This document shows, one piece after another, positions 25,138-37,664 of a stretch of DNA of 64,000 nt. The stretch is from contig MU401583.1 in the NCBI GenBank assembly GCA_022579005.1, positions 1 to 64,000 of the forward strand, given 5' to 3'. Numbering within the stretch: the stretch's first letter is position 1; every line of letters starts with the position of its first letter. Below the pieces are notes generated by a model. It had not been told where the DNA came from, made no database searches, and saw only the letters and a program-made list of their open reading frames with translations. The stretch comes from Poronia punctata (taxonomy: Eukaryota; Ascomycota; Sordariomycetes; Xylariales; Xylariaceae). A program made the position numbers and the translations under genes.

Positions 25138-28100
25138 TTACAAGGGCTTGCCTCCGATGAATTCCGACCACCGGCGAACCTCCGATGGGATACCCTCCTT
25201 GCGGGGCAGCTTTTCGTTCATGCACTGAGCAAAGAGCATAGCGGTCTAAAATAAATCATTGTCAGTCATCGTCCAGCGCGCATAGAAAAAGGGGGTGAAA
25301 TGGTGGGTGGAACATACCTGAGGTTCCATGAACAATGGCACGCCGAAATCAACAGCATTCCGGCGCATGACATAGTCGACGTCCATGGTGGTCTTGCCAC
25401 GGGCAAGAGCAAGGTTGAAGACACCGCGGATATCATACTTCTGGAACACCTCACGGAGGGCGCGCTTGTCATCCTTGGGGAACTCGATGACCTCCACTGT
25501 AACCTTGTCCTTTGTTGTTGATTCGAGGTGCTGCTTGACATCTTCACCAGCAGCATAGAACTTGTATCCAAGAGGGGACAGGTAGTCGGCAATGGTGGTC
25601 AACCAAGTCTTGGTAACATCACCACCAAAGAGGATACCCTCGCCAGGCTCTGGCATCCGGAAGTTCATGGTCGACTGGAGGGATGTCCAGTAAGCCTCCA
25701 CGAGGTCCTTGCCGAAGCAGGCCATCTCACCCGTGCTAGCCATTTCCACGCCCAAGAAAGGATCGGCGCCCGCGAGACGGGTCCAGGAGAACTGAGGCAC
25801 CTTGGTAGCCAAGTAGTCTCGCTTGACCGCCATGAGATCTGTCGGTTCGGGAACATCCTTGCCGACAAGGGCCTTGGTAGCCACGTCGATGAAGTTGGTG
25901 CCGAGAACTTTGCTGACAAAGGGGAACGAGCGAGAAGCACGCAAGTTGCACTCGATAACCTTGAGCAGGGGCTCGCCTCCCTCGGGGTTATCGGCCTTGA
26001 TGATCTGCATATTGAAGGGCCCGGTGATGTTCCAGGCCTTGGCGACCTTCTGGGCAATCTCCTTGAGACGGGCCATGGTCCTGTCATCGAGGTTGACGGG
26101 GGGCAGGATCAAGGTAGCGTCGCCAGAGTGGACACCGGCTTGCTCAACGTGTTCACTGACGGCATGTAGAATAAGGTTGCCTCCGGAGCCGACACCGTCG
26201 ACGTCGATCTCCTGTGCACCTTCGATGAACTTGGTGATGACAACGGGGTGATCAGGCGATACGTCGCTGGCAGCCTCGAGCTTCTCCTTGAGGTCTTCTT
26301 GGCTGCGGATAACCGTCATGGCAGCACCCGAGAGGACGTAACTGGGACGGACGAGGACAGGATAACCCACGGAGTCGGCAAATTTCTCAGCTTCAGCCAC
26401 CGAGGTAAGTTCCTTCCAGGCCGGTTGATCCACGCCGATGCTATCCAAGATCTCCGAGAACTTCTGTCTGTCCTCGGCCTTGTCGATGTCCTTGGGATCT
26501 GTGCCCAAAACATTGGCCTTTCCAGTCTCCTGGAGGCGCAAAGCGATGTTCTGCGGGAGCTGGCCACCGACAGAGACGACAACACCCGAAGCGTTCTCAA
26601 GCTCGTAGATATCCATGACGCGTTCGTAGCTCAGTTCTTCAAAGTATAGCTTGTCGGCGGTATCAAAGTCGGTAGCTAAAACATCATGTTGTCAGCCGCA
26701 AGCTATTGCCGTTCGGGAGAGAAGATAGGAGTTATAAACCGGTAGCGGCAAGGTTGGAAAGTACTTACAATACGTCTCTGGGTTGTAGTTGATCATGACC
26801 GTCTTTTGTCCCATGGCCCTCAGAGCCTGCGTAGCACTGACTGCACACCAATCGAACTCAACGGAGCTGCCGATTCTGTATACGCCGCTACCGAGGATAA
26901 CAGTACCGTTGTCCTCAAAGGTAACATCGTGCGTGCTAGCATTGTAGGTCGTGTAGAGGTAGTTGGTGTCGGCAGGAAACTCGGCAGCAAGCGTATCGAT
27001 CTTCTTGACCCACGGTCGGATGCCCATACTCAGACGAAGTGCGCGGACCGAGTCCTCGTCGCTCTTGACGGCATTGGCGATTTGCTTATCGGAGAAACCC
27101 ATCTTCTTGGCCTTGAGCACGAGCTCCTTCTTCAACCCATCCAGGCTTCCGACAGCTTCCATTTCCTTGGTGCAGTCTACCAGGTTCTGGAGCTTGTGCA
27201 GGAACCACTTGTCGATCTTGCTCAGCTCATGGATCCTGTCGACAGTGTAGCCCTCATGAAGCATCGCTTGGCCGACTGCCAGCCATCTTCGGTCCGTAGG
27301 GTGGGAAAGCTCGTAATCGAGGTCGTCAAACTTGTCGCCCTGGAAGCCGACAAACTTGGGGTCCACCTGACGGATAGCCTTCTGGAAGGATTCCTCAAAA
27401 GTACGACCAATAGCCATCACCTCACCGACCGACTTCATAGCACTGCCAATGTCCCGCTTAACATGCTGGAACTTGGACAAATCCCAGCGAGGGATTTTCG
27501 TGACAATGTAATCTAGCGACGGTTCGAAGTTGGCAGTTGTGGTCTTGGTGACGGCGTTGGGAAGCTCGGGCAAGCTATGTCCTAGACCAATCTTGGCGGC
27601 GGTATAAGCGAGAGGATAGCCGGTAGCCTTCGAGGCCAAGGCGGACGATCGCGAGAGACGGGCGTTGACTTCGATGACACGGTAGTCGAGTCCATCGGGC
27701 TGGAGCGCATACTGTACGTTACACTCGCCGACGACTCCAAGATGGCGCACAATCTTGATGGCAGCGGAACGGAGCATGTGATATTCTTCATCGCTCAATG
27801 TCTGGCTGGGCGCAACCACGATGGAATCACCTGTGTGGGTGCCGAGGGGGTCGAAGTTCTCCATGTTGCACACCGTAATGCAGTTGTTATTCGCGTCACG
27901 CACAACCTCGTACTCGACTTCCTTCCAGCCTTTCAGGGACTTCTCTACCAGAATCTGGGGCGAGAGGGTCAAAGACCTAGCAGCCATGTTCCGCAGCTCT
28001 TCCTCGTTGTTCGCGAAACCGGAGCCCAGACCACCGAGCGCGTAGGCCGCGCGGACAATGATGGGGTACCCCACCTTGTTAGCAGCGTCGAGCGCGTCCT

Positions 28101-28943
28101 CTACCGTGCCCACAGCGATCGACTTGGCGATGGGGATATCGATCTCGTTCAGGGCCTTCGCAAAGAGATCTCGGTCCTCGCTCAGCTCTAGAGTATGGAC
28201 GCTTGTGCCGAGAACTTTGACGCCGTATCTCTCGAACAGGCCCATGCGCTGCATCTGCACACCCAGGTTGAGCGCGGTCTGGCCACCGAAAGAAAGGAAG
28301 ATGCCATCGGGCCTTTCCCTCTCGATTACATATGTTACGTATTCCGGCGTGACAGGAAGGTAGTAAATCTCGTCGGCGAGGGTATGATTGGTCTGAATTG
28401 TGGCGATGTTGGGGTTTATGAGTACTGACGCAACACCAGCCTCTTTTAGGGCCTTCAGGGCTTGGGAACCTGTCATTCATGGTTAGGCCGGGAACAATTG
28501 AGAAAGAAAATGCATGTCAGAAGCCACTGGGAGACACGTCGACAACTATAATTACTTTGCGCCGCCGCGCGCTCCTGACGACTAACGTGAATACACGTAC
28601 CTGAGTAGTCGAACTCTCCAGCCTGTCCAATAGCTAAGCCACCACTGCCGATGACCAAGACTTTCTTGACATCGACAATGTCTTTGGGCTTAATGACACC
28701 ACTCTCTAGGTAAGCCTTGGGGTTAGGCGCCTGCTGAGTGGCAGCGCCGGCGCTGCAACATGCGCGGGTGACACCGAAATTCCGTTTCTGGGTCAAGCCG
28801 CTTGTCTGGCTGGTGGACAGCAGCTGTGACGGCGTGCGCAACGTCGCCGCTGTGAATGGCCTCCGGGGGAGGGTGGAAGGTAATCGTCGGCCGTGGCGGA
28901 GCAGAGCAGGCGCCCGCCCGGCCATCTTGGTAGAGAACGCCAT
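25138..28943 (-). CDS. CPA2: Carbamoyl-phosphate synthase, arginine-specific, large chain
   Basis: Ammonia-dependent large subunit that makes carbamoyl phosphate from bicarbonate, ammonia and two ATP for arginine synthesis; the ortholog of Neurospora arg-3. Exons on the minus strand: 28943-28601, 28469-26769, 26675-25318 and 25245-25138, joined in phase to about 1169 residues. The first about 75 residues are Arg/Ser/Thr-rich without acidic residues, a typical mitochondrial targeting sequence. The two homologous synthetase halves follow. The first begins [23 protein letters not shown] and contains [11 protein letters not shown] and [17 protein letters not shown]. The second contains [20 protein letters not shown] (restored across an intron), [24 protein letters not shown] and [19 protein letters not shown]-terminal allosteric MGS-like part ends FIGGKPL. 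A single large-chain gene without a glutaminase or ATCase part separates it from the pyrimidine CAD-type enzyme. Confidence 0.97.
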
Positions 28944-31239
28944 AGCAACTGCTTGAAGCGGTCTAAAGCTCCGGCGACGTGTACTAGAGATGGGGATGTG
29001 GTGCTACGTAGGAAAGCAACGGCTAGGAATGTTGCCAGACGGCAATGAAGTGCCCCGGCTCCCAATTGATATCAATTGAGCCCCTTGGAGATGAGACGGA
29101 CGAAGGCCTTTGCGGAGGAATAGTGAACCTGCACAACAAGAGTTTTGGGAGCCGGCTTTTGGTGCAATAAAATCTCCTCCAAGGGCCGCTCTGACTCTCA
29201 CCGGCGTTGCTAGGTACAAAATATCAGTACTTCCCTAGTCATACAGACAAGATAAGCCAGATAAGAAATAAAAAATTACCGGATTTCCACTAGAGAGCTT
29301 GTCCGGGCTGCGATCACCGGAGACAGTGGGGTAGAGGGGGACAGTTCAGCCAATCGCGTATTGTATAAACTCACCGTTCCTGAAAAGTGAAAAAATGTTG
29401 AGGAACCAAGCTAGTTGACCGCAACGATCTCTTCAATACCCACTAAAGCCTTTAACTTTATCTTTGAAGTCACTTTTAGTCTATTATAACTCATAGTTTT
29501 TTTATATTGCCGAAAGTCTTCTGATATTTGAGATATTACATGTGAAATGGTCCATTGAGCCGCTGGCAAGGGAATCAGTTGTAGATATGGGATCGGGATC
29601 GAGATCGGCTTGAATCTTATAGACCCTTGTCCAATAATGGCAGGCCACATACGAATCGGGTTTAAGGTCATTGACAAAAAGTCCCCCTCAACACAGAGTC
29701 AGGTACCGGGTCAGTCTCTTTTCAGAATAGCATCGACGATATAGGTCGTTATCTTGCAATGTGTCCGCCCGAGACGATTACCTCGATGCGAACACGTACC
29801 ACGGGCAAATACCACCGGTTTGCTTTGTATAATAATTACCCGATGTCAAACAGCGGTACTCTAGGTTGTTTTTCAATCGCACTATCGGCACAACTACCGA
29901 TAAAAGATGACGACATGTGGGGAGAGTTAGCTACCCGAGTGTGTGGTTGGGCTAGGTTTATTATGTACAGGAATAACACCATGTTTCCAAGTCGACCTGC
30001 TACTTTTGGATAACAGACCAAACTTTACGTGTCTCCAGTTCGAAATGTGATGCAAAATAAAATAAAATACCCAGTCACCCAGTGAGTTATCCAAGGGTAC
30101 ATGTAGGTACCTAGTCTCTTTGATCTGGGCAGTCTGGGTTCGACCATAACACTGCGTCGACTCTCGAGATATCCAGTAAAGCCAACCCCAGAAAAAGAAC
30201 CCAGAGTGGGTTGTTCTTACGAGTAGGTACAAGTTGAATAACCAACATCTTCAGAGCCTCGCCTTAGGCCAAACACCAAAATGAGGCAAGGCGCGCGGTA
30301 ACGACTCAAACCGCCTTGTCAACTGGATTTAAGGACGGGTCGCTGACTCACATCTGTCGTAGTCATATGGACCCTGTCTCCGAAATTGCAGCCCCTCTGC
30401 TGGCCAAGCGATATTTTGACACCGCCCGAAGCAAGCCCCTCATTTGGTCGACGTGGTTGGTTTTCTACTCGTACTTGCAGCAGCATCGTCCCAAAATTTG
30501 ACAGTGTCCGCCGCACGCGCAAACACCGAGTGATCGTCATATCCAACTCGGCGCGGATATGCGCTTGCACGATGAATGCGTAAGCTGACACCAAGATCAA
30601 GCTCGTAATAGCATCTGCGGATAAATAACACAAGGCAATCGCATGATATAATTTCATGCACCGGAACTATATATGAAGCAAAGGTGCGCTTCCTACACAA
30701 GCATGTACGCTCAATCATTGCGATCCCTCTCACAGCCCTCGAAGAGGACAGAGAAGCACCGCACCCAAGATTGTTCGATGGTGTCTTTTCTCCATTCTGT
30801 ACAGAACATTTTCAATGGTCTTGGGCTACCGCAAATGGGCGACCTCGCATCAAATTTTCATAGTCCCGAGAATGTTGTTATTTTGCGTTGTTCAATATTT
30901 GAATGAAGGAAAAAGAGGAAAAGAAAACATCGCAAGAAATTTTGGCTGCATTTCTATAATGGAAATTTTGCATGGACACCAGCCACGTCTAGTCTTAATG
31001 AGTACTAGCCGCTAGCTTAGTGTAAGTAGGTACGTTACTAAATACTCAGCCACATGGCCATTAGCCTTGCAGAGATCAAGACCCTCGATAGAGGAATTAT
31101 GTCACATGTGAGTATGGTTGGGTTAGTTAGGTATCGTAGACTGGAGATCCGAACATCGCCGGTCCAATACAAGTAAATCAAGGGTCGGCAATTGCGCGCA
31201 GGGTTCGAACCTCAACGAACCATAATAGCACAGATAACA
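28944..31239. promoter_or_regulatory. Divergent intergenic, CPA2 / DUF1640 gene
   Basis: About 2.3 kb between two divergent start codons. It must include both promoters. Scattered short frames on both strands (for example 29411-29677 and 30319-30733) show no conserved motif and overlap one another. GAGTAGGTAC and CTACTCGTACTTG words lie near 30220 and 30465. No gene or RNA is supportable. Confidence 0.5.
29192..29198 (+). promoter_or_regulatory. Possible Gcn4/CPC1-type site upstream of CPA2
   Basis: TGACTCT, one base off the TGACTCA consensus of the general amino-acid control activator, about 250 bp upstream of the CPA2 start. Fungal arginine genes are commonly under cross-pathway control. 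It is a single short motif, so chance occurrence is quite possible. Confidence 0.25.
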
Positions 31240-32154
31240 ATGGCGTCCATCTCAGGGACAGCTATCCACACATTACCCAGGTTCCTCCTCCCTCGCCTCA
31301 GCTGGACCGGCCCTACGACGTCAGCACCGAACGCAGTGCGAGCATTTGCCGCGTTAACAAACCGCCGTCCCTCTGCCGCGCCATTTCACACATCTAGCAG
31401 CACGCCGCGATGCAGGATAATACCATGTAGCAGTCGCGATGCGAAACTGTCCATAATACAGCAAAACCCTTCGTTACGGAGATCGTTCCACGCGACCGCG
31501 CCCCGCAGCAGAGACCACCACTTCGACACGCTCAAGTTTGTGCAGCGGCTCCGGAGCGAGGGGTTCACCGAGGAACAGTCGGTAGCGATGATGAAGGTTC
31601 TCAACGACGTCATAGAAGAGAGGTTCGTTCGTCTGAACAAAACACAACAAACAAACAACATCCCTTTGCGAGCATCCTACCAAAAGCAAGCTGGCTAACA
31701 AGGCATAAATAACAAATAATACAGCATCCAGAACCTGACCCGCACAATGGTTCTCCGCGAGGACGCAGCGAAAGCGACGTACACGCAAAAGGTAGACTTT
31801 GCCAAGCTGCGGTCGGAGCTTCTATCGGCCGACAGCACCGAGTCGAACACGACGCGGGCCGCGCACGAGCGGCTGACCAACGACATCACCAAGCTCAACT
31901 CGCGGCTGCGCGACGAGATCGGCCGCACGCAGGCCTCGGTCCGTCTCGACCTCAATCTGGAAAAGGGCCGGATCCGCGAAGAGGCCAGTCAGCAGGAGCT
32001 CAAGATCAAGGAGACCGAGACCAAGATCGAGCAGGAGGTCGCCGCCCTCCGCGAGAAGCTCGAGCAGGTCAAGTTCCAGACTCTCCAGTGGCTCATCGGT
32101 GTCTGCACCGGTTTCGCTGCCCTCATGCTCGGTGCTTGGCGCTTGCTCATGTGA
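31240..32154 (+). CDS. DUF1640 / Fmp32-MCUR1-type mitochondrial membrane protein
   Basis: Two exons, 31240-31622 and 31725-32154, in phase across a 102-bp intron (donor GTTCGT, branch GGCTAAC), about 270 residues. The N-terminal about 95 residues are rich in Arg, Ser, Thr and Pro and almost free of Asp/Glu, fitting a mitochondrial presequence. The DUF1640 core begins at HFDTLKFVQRLRSEGFTEEQS and continues with a long coiled coil (about residues 140-240). A single C-terminal membrane helix (TLQWLIGVCTGFAALMLGAW) ends the protein. Relatives are yeast Fmp32 and animal MCUR1/CCDC90B, inner-membrane proteins linked to complex IV assembly or calcium-uniporter function; which of these roles holds here is not visible from sequence. 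The start chosen gives the presequence; an upstream frame without a better ATG extends to 31192. Confidence 0.9.
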
Positions 32155-33116
32155 GGTCGCTACCTGTATCCCTAAAGATGATTTAAGACCTTTTGAAGTC
32201 TTTCATATTTTTCTTTGCCTTTGTGCACGGTTAATTAGAAGGGTGCGGTTTAGTCATATCTTAAGCGGATTCATGGGCTGGTCTTTGTTTTCTTTGTGTT
32301 AATGGAACTAATGCATGGTAAGGAGTGGTTGGGGAGGAAATATTGATAAAACGGTCAGTGTGAATATATTTCTTACTCTAGGTAGACCGCACTCATTTTC
32401 TCGGCCGTCGTAGCGGCACCTTGTTTAACATACAATATAGCCTACAGGGCAGCGAATGCCGAACCAGTTTAAAGGAACTAGAAGCCTGGAATGTACTGCA
32501 AGGCTCAGACGTTCATCAAAAAGATTTAGAAAAGATTTAGAGACTAGGATGTTGTCTCCGAATATTTAGACTACCAGCCGTGACAATACCGTGGAGCCAC
32601 GATGCTAACATCAAGATGTCGGGGTCTAGAGTACTTTTATTCGGTATCTATCCATATCAGATATGACCCTCAGATCGCATTTATTCCTTGGATTTTGCGA
32701 GAATCATTCGTATGCGACATAAACTTGGCATGGCTGCGTAACCACGTCATTACCCGCCTTGCCTTCTAACTCCGAACCAGGCATGTTCCAAAGGTTAAAA
32801 AGATGACCCTTTCGGCCGGTTCCGAGAATGGAGAAGTAGGCACGCTGGGAGACACGTATATAGCCGCGGTGGCTTCCGCTATCGGGCAAAATACCTTCAT
32901 CGGTCCGTTCCAGAACGACGAGGGGATGAAACGCTCAGACCGCGGCCATAGCGTGAACAGCAATAGGCCGGGCAAGGTAGGTGAAAACACAGTGGCAGAG
33001 CTGACGAGTTCAACTTCAGAGCATAATCCAAAACTCAGTTAGCACGTAGTATCGTCGCAGGGAAGTGACCAGCAATTTCACTAAATCATTTAGTCTAAAG
33101 TGCAGGTATCTGTGCC
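32155..33116. other. Convergent intergenic, DUF1640 / DEN1
   Basis: About 960 bp between converging genes with no supportable ORF or RNA. Small frames at 32704-33042 on both strands overlap and lack conserved features. Confidence 0.45.
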
Positions 33117-34085
33117 TCAGTCGATTCTCGGAGGGGTGTTGCTTGGCGTGACGCGTCTTCGTTCGCCTTCTTTCCGGAGGTTTTCGATGATTTTTAGCAT
33201 TTCTTTCCGGGCCCCCAAGCTATCTATCGCTTTGTGCGCCATGCTCATCGATATTTTCTCGCCCGCGTTTACTGCCAGTAGGCGCTTAACCAACAGATGC
33301 CGCATGATGATGCAGACAAATACACCACAGTCACTGCCATTTTCCTGCTGGGGACACTCGGACAGATAGTGGAATCTCAGAGGTTTGCCGAGTACACTGG
33401 ATAATCGTTTTGCTGCGTCCCAGGCCTCGTTGTTATTGGCGCCCTCGAGGGAATCATAATGGAAGGCTACACCATCTATTATGCTCACCAGAAGCAGAGA
33501 CCAGTGGCTGCCACCCTCTGCCTGGCTGACGTTGCGGTTGTCGTTGACGGGCAGGAATATGTGGGTAATGTTGCGGAAATCGGGGAGGGCTGATCGGACC
33601 ATCTCGGTATCCTTGTTCTTCATCAACAAAAATGTCATGGACGGCCGGAGAAGAACGATGTGGGCTTGAGGGTACTTGGAGAGCACCTCACGTTCGAGGA
33701 ATTCTTCCCAGAAGGCGATGTTCTACGGGGAACTTATGTTAGCCAGTATGCTATCATTATAAGACTTTGTCGGTTCGAATAATGGCAGGAGGCGCATACG
33801 TTATCCGTGAGCCAGTCATTTCTTAATGCTTTGATATCCTCGTATGTTACTAGACACACTTGTCAATTCCAGTCCCAAGCAATGATTCCTAGAAGTTGAA
33901 TAGATGACGTACAGAGGATATCATAGTCTATATAGTGCAAGGTTAGCTCAACGCTGTCTGACCAATGTTCCCGGATTGGAACCGTTGATGATTCACTTAC
34001 ATGATAGATATGGTTGGGTTGGTGAGGGCGAGGGCGATAGCTGTGAATCTGTTGAGTTTTTCGGTTTGCGCCGGGGACGGTACAT
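33117..34085 (-). CDS. NEDD8-specific protease, DEN1/SENP8 (DenA) type
   Basis: Ulp1-fold cysteine protease that matures NEDD8/Rub1 or removes it from proteins. Four exons on the minus strand: 34085-34001, 33927-33913 (only 15 nt), 33849-33800 and 33722-33117, all in phase, 251 residues. The N-terminal family signature PYLSYYDILLTYEDIKALR is assembled across the 15-nt exon, followed by NDWLTDNNIAFWEEFLE. The catalytic triad is visible: His123 in GGSHWSLLLV, Asp140 in FHYDS and Cys182 in ENGSDCGVFVC, with the oxyanion Gln a few residues before the Cys. The short N-terminal region before the domain distinguishes it from the large Ulp1/Ulp2 SUMO proteases. The start (MYRPRRKPK) is the ATG whose frame runs into the signature; a longer overlapping frame from 34144 is out of phase. 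Confidence 0.92.
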
Positions 34086-36326
34086 CTTTTTAAAGAGCTC
34101 ACGCTTTCATTCAGCCGCCGCGCAATTCTCTCGCGGAACGGCATTAAGAGGCAAGGTAAGTGCCAGTTGGTGTGTTGTCCACAGGTGCCGGTGTGTAGAC
34201 TACCGATGTCGAAGCAGGAAGCAATGAAGCAGTTGTGTGTCTGATAAGAATGTCCAGTGCTGTGAATGACGGGATTTCAACAATGGGCTGCCGAGGGAAT
34301 GGACAATAAACTGGTGCGGGGCGCAGATGTCTGCGGTAAAGAAGGTCGTCTTTCGGAATTCTCGCCAGGGAGGGGAATTTGTCATTCAAACCGATGCGAT
34401 AGGTAGTCCGTCCAATGATCCAGATAGATAAGTTCAGGTGGAGGAGGATGATATCTAACGGGACGACGATAGTTCACGTGCAGGCAACAGGAAGCCAAAG
34501 CTGCTGGGAAAAGGTATTGAAAAGGTGTAAAGTTCCAATGATTGCTAGTGTTTCTGTATTGAAGGGTCAAGGAAAGACGAGGGCAGATAGTTAGCCAAGA
34601 CGAGTGACGATGATACACCAGATGCGCGTGGCGTGGCTGACTGTGTGATGCAATCAAGTTCGGGGCCAGGCTTCCTTCTACTCTAGGTGTCCAACTTGGT
34701 TAGCATGCCTTGATCACGGGCTGTAGCTGTAACGCTATCTGCCGGCATTGAGCAGGGGGTTACGCCGGCTTTCAAAGGAGAAGGTGCTGCCATGAGTGAA
34801 GCAGAACAGATGAACTGAAAAAGAGATATTGGCTTACACTGACAGGATATAATGAATTTGGGTATTATTCTGGACAACTCATACCCGGTAGATCATAAGA
34901 TAAGTGTCCGATACTTATCCAGTATTAGGGAGACTACCAAATGTACTGTTCTCTGGGCTCAAATGCAAGATCTGGTGATGAAAAGAGCTTACGTGCCACC
35001 CTCCAATGCTAAAATACTACTACACTCAAGAAAGAGAGGAAATGAGGGCAGATACATAGCGGGGTTCTCCCGATCCACCGAGTAGAAGGCCATTTTTAGT
35101 GCAAGTTTTTTGCTGTGTTCACTGTTTGTACACCTGCACACGCTAAACTAGATAGGTCCTCAGATTTGCAGACGCTACATATCCCGCGTACGTCTGGAGA
35201 AACTCTTTTAAAAGTTATCAGGTGCAGTCTGCTTACAGCGTGCGTGTCTTGCATCAAATGTGATAAAGAATTGGGCCTGGTTTACAAGGTAACCTAGATG
35301 GCGTAAATGAGTCAGTGTCCAACTCAGCAGACCTTTACCTTGTAATACAAATGAGGAGTGGGTTGAAATGAGGTCGCCTCTTTCAGGTTTACCTTAGAAC
35401 AGAGGTGATGCTCAAGTTGTCGACACTAAGTACATGTTAATCCCGAAGGACTTGGGAAGGTAACAAGATGCCTATATGTGTATAACCTAGTATACACCCA
35501 AGTGACAAGTATACAGGTTGGCTGGTTTCCAACTAACTCCATAAAATCATATAATACCGTCGCTTGCCTGAAGTGTGAGGATCTAGCAACAAGACAACGG
35601 CTCATATGTCCCATCAAAGGCTCCAGGGGAATACAGTCGATAGTCTTGTGTTAGAGCACATGACACCGAACGTCTTTTTGCTTGGATGACCAAGCAGTAT
35701 TTGGAGCGGCTAGATTTACCAGATTGAGCACATGAGGCATAAATTATCACATGGGGATAAATCCAACAAGATCCTATGGCTTCAACACAACAAGGAATGA
35801 TTTCAAGTATCTCTATTTGTCTTTATTCATTATTGTTTCGTAATCTGCTCTCTTTGTATAAAATTTTACGTTGTGACGGAGGCAGAACAGGCCTGTTACT
35901 GCCCCTCTAGACAGAACGGTATGTACGAGATAGACACCAACGATGGTGCTTGACATGGGATGTTGGTTCCTCTGTTCAACCTCTGGTAGATTCATTTGGC
36001 CTGGGTACAGTCCTACATCGGACAGGGCGTAAAAGACTCTACCACATGGATATTCCTCAGGGTATCAGTACCATAACAGGTGCCGCGTTTTCACCGCCTG
36101 TAAAGTTGCACCTTGAAGGCAAGCTTTAGGCCGAGTTGTATAATACTCTGATGCAAGGGTCAGAGCCACGTACTCAAATGTGTAGATGTCAGTTTCTTAC
36201 CATTTACAACGCCTTGCGTGCTAAAGAGTTAATCCGTAAGCATTTTTGGTCCATTGGTGGTGCCGCCAGCTTCCTACGCTCTTCTTTTCTCTCATATCCC
36301 CTTTCTTTTGGCATTTCATCAGAGCT
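34086..36326. other. Intergenic between SLX9 and DEN1
   Basis: About 2.2 kb with no gene I can support. Immediately upstream of DEN1 the minus strand has frames of 81-93 codons (34144-34389, 34382-34657) that could be uORFs in a long 5' leader, but nothing conserved is seen. I also searched for short-exon genes like KRR1 here and found no conserved motif. Confidence 0.4.
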
Positions 36327-37018
36327 TCATTTCCCATCCTTATTCCCGACGAAAGCGGGATTCTGTTCCATAGTCGATGATATAAAGCCTCGGAGAGCTG
36401 CCCATCTATTTGTGGTCGCGGCTGGCGTTTGTTGAGTCTGTGGTGAAGCCTGGGTTGGAATCTGTGTTTGGGCCTGCGCTTGGGCCTCTGGTCCAGCAGT
36501 TGCACCCATTGCATTCAGCTGCGCAAGACTATGGCTAAACCGGTCCATTTCGCCCTTGACAATCTTCTCCTTTTTCTTGAGGGCGCCCTTGCGCATCTTG
36601 ATGCTCTTGTGCCGGACCTTACCTTCGCGGAGCTGCCGGAGCCCCTCTTCGGTTTCACCATCGGCTAGAAGGTCGGGCAGAGCATCGGCAAGGGACTCGA
36701 GGTTTGCGATGAGCTTCTTATTCGGCCGGCGTCTCTTCAACGGCTTCTGGTGCGCCTTCTCGACCCGCGAGAGGAATGCTGAATGCTTGATAGTACGCTT
36801 GTCCTTCTTCGTGTTCGTAAACCCATCAAAGTCTGGCACCACAGCATCTGGTCGGGGTGCTTTTCGCGGCGCGTACGGCTCGGGGCCTCCTTTTGCTGCC
36901 AACTTTGCGCGCAGCGAACGCCGTTTCGACGGTGCTACTGGGGCCTAAGGATATGCCGATTATTAGCAGTGCTTTCCCGGAGATTCGGGGCTGGATAAAG
37001 CGCATGCTATCTTACCAT
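36327..37018 (-). CDS. SLX9: Ribosome biogenesis protein SLX9
   Basis: Nucleolar 40S assembly and export factor of the SLX9 family. Two coding exons on the minus strand: the ATG alone (37018-37016) and 36944-36327, separated by a 71-bp intron that starts GTAAGATAGC directly after the ATG and ends ATCCTTAG with a GCTAAT branch. The protein is about 205 residues. The start after splicing reads M-APVAPSKRRSLRAKLAAKGG. The family core follows: TKKDKRTIKHSAFLSRVEK, then KRRRPNKKLIANLESLADAL, then the basic segment VRHKSIKMRKGALKKKEKIV. A Gln/Ala/Pro-rich linker (AQAQAQTQIPTQ) precedes the conserved end NRWAALRGFISSTMEQNP. Without the intron the only in-frame start would lie at AAKGG and remove conserved basic residues. 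Confidence 0.9.
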
Positions 37019-37664
37019 TATGACTATCTACTGTATAAACAAGCGTAGGCCAAAGAGGAGTATATGTCCTGCTGTAAATGTTGAATTTCGTTGACTAGAA
37101 TTTTGAACTACAAGATTGTTTTATCAGCTGCAGCTGCGAAACTGCCATATCTGAGGTGGGGCTCTTATGTAATCTGGTAATGGCTTCAACACCACTTTAC
37201 GGTTTACCAATAGCAACCACCCTTTACCGAACTCATCGATTTCACTGTAAACAAGGCGAAGGCTGACTCAATAGCAGTCCGTTGTTATTATATGCATACA
37301 CGAGCTAGGTGTACGGCATAAACCAAGCATCGGACCCTACCGCTTACCTTCTACTCGCAGTAAATCAGTAGCACAACATGACACCCCCAATCTTGGATGT
37401 TTGGGTACCTACTCGGGGGTGGCGATAATCAATTAACCTAGGGGAATGCCTACATAGACAATGGCCAAACAAATTAGTCTATATACACGTACGAGTACTT
37501 TTCCGGCCGGAGAAACCGGCTACCTAGTCTATAGATCCGTGAACGCCGCGCCCCAATGCAAGCCTCTAGCCAATGGGTCCTTTGCTCCCTGTACCGCTCG
37601 CTAATCTTACAACCCGAAGCAGCACTGTCGCCGAGTTGTGGCGGCTTTCGCCATCGTCATCTTT
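37019..37664. other. Intergenic between SLX9 and the sugar transporter
   Basis: About 650 bp including the SLX9 promoter and the 3' UTR of the transporter. A palindrome-like ACGTACGAGTACTT lies at about 37487-37500. No ORF is supportable. Confidence 0.45.

Noticed and set aside
31130..31215. tRNA-like B box (GGGTTCGAACCT) near 31200
   Set aside because: No matching A box or acceptor-stem pairing could be found upstream, and the sequence runs into the 5' UTR of the DUF1640 gene.
34144..34657. 81-93-codon minus-strand frames upstream of DEN1 as separate genes
   Set aside because: No conserved features; more likely leader sequence or chance frames of DEN1.
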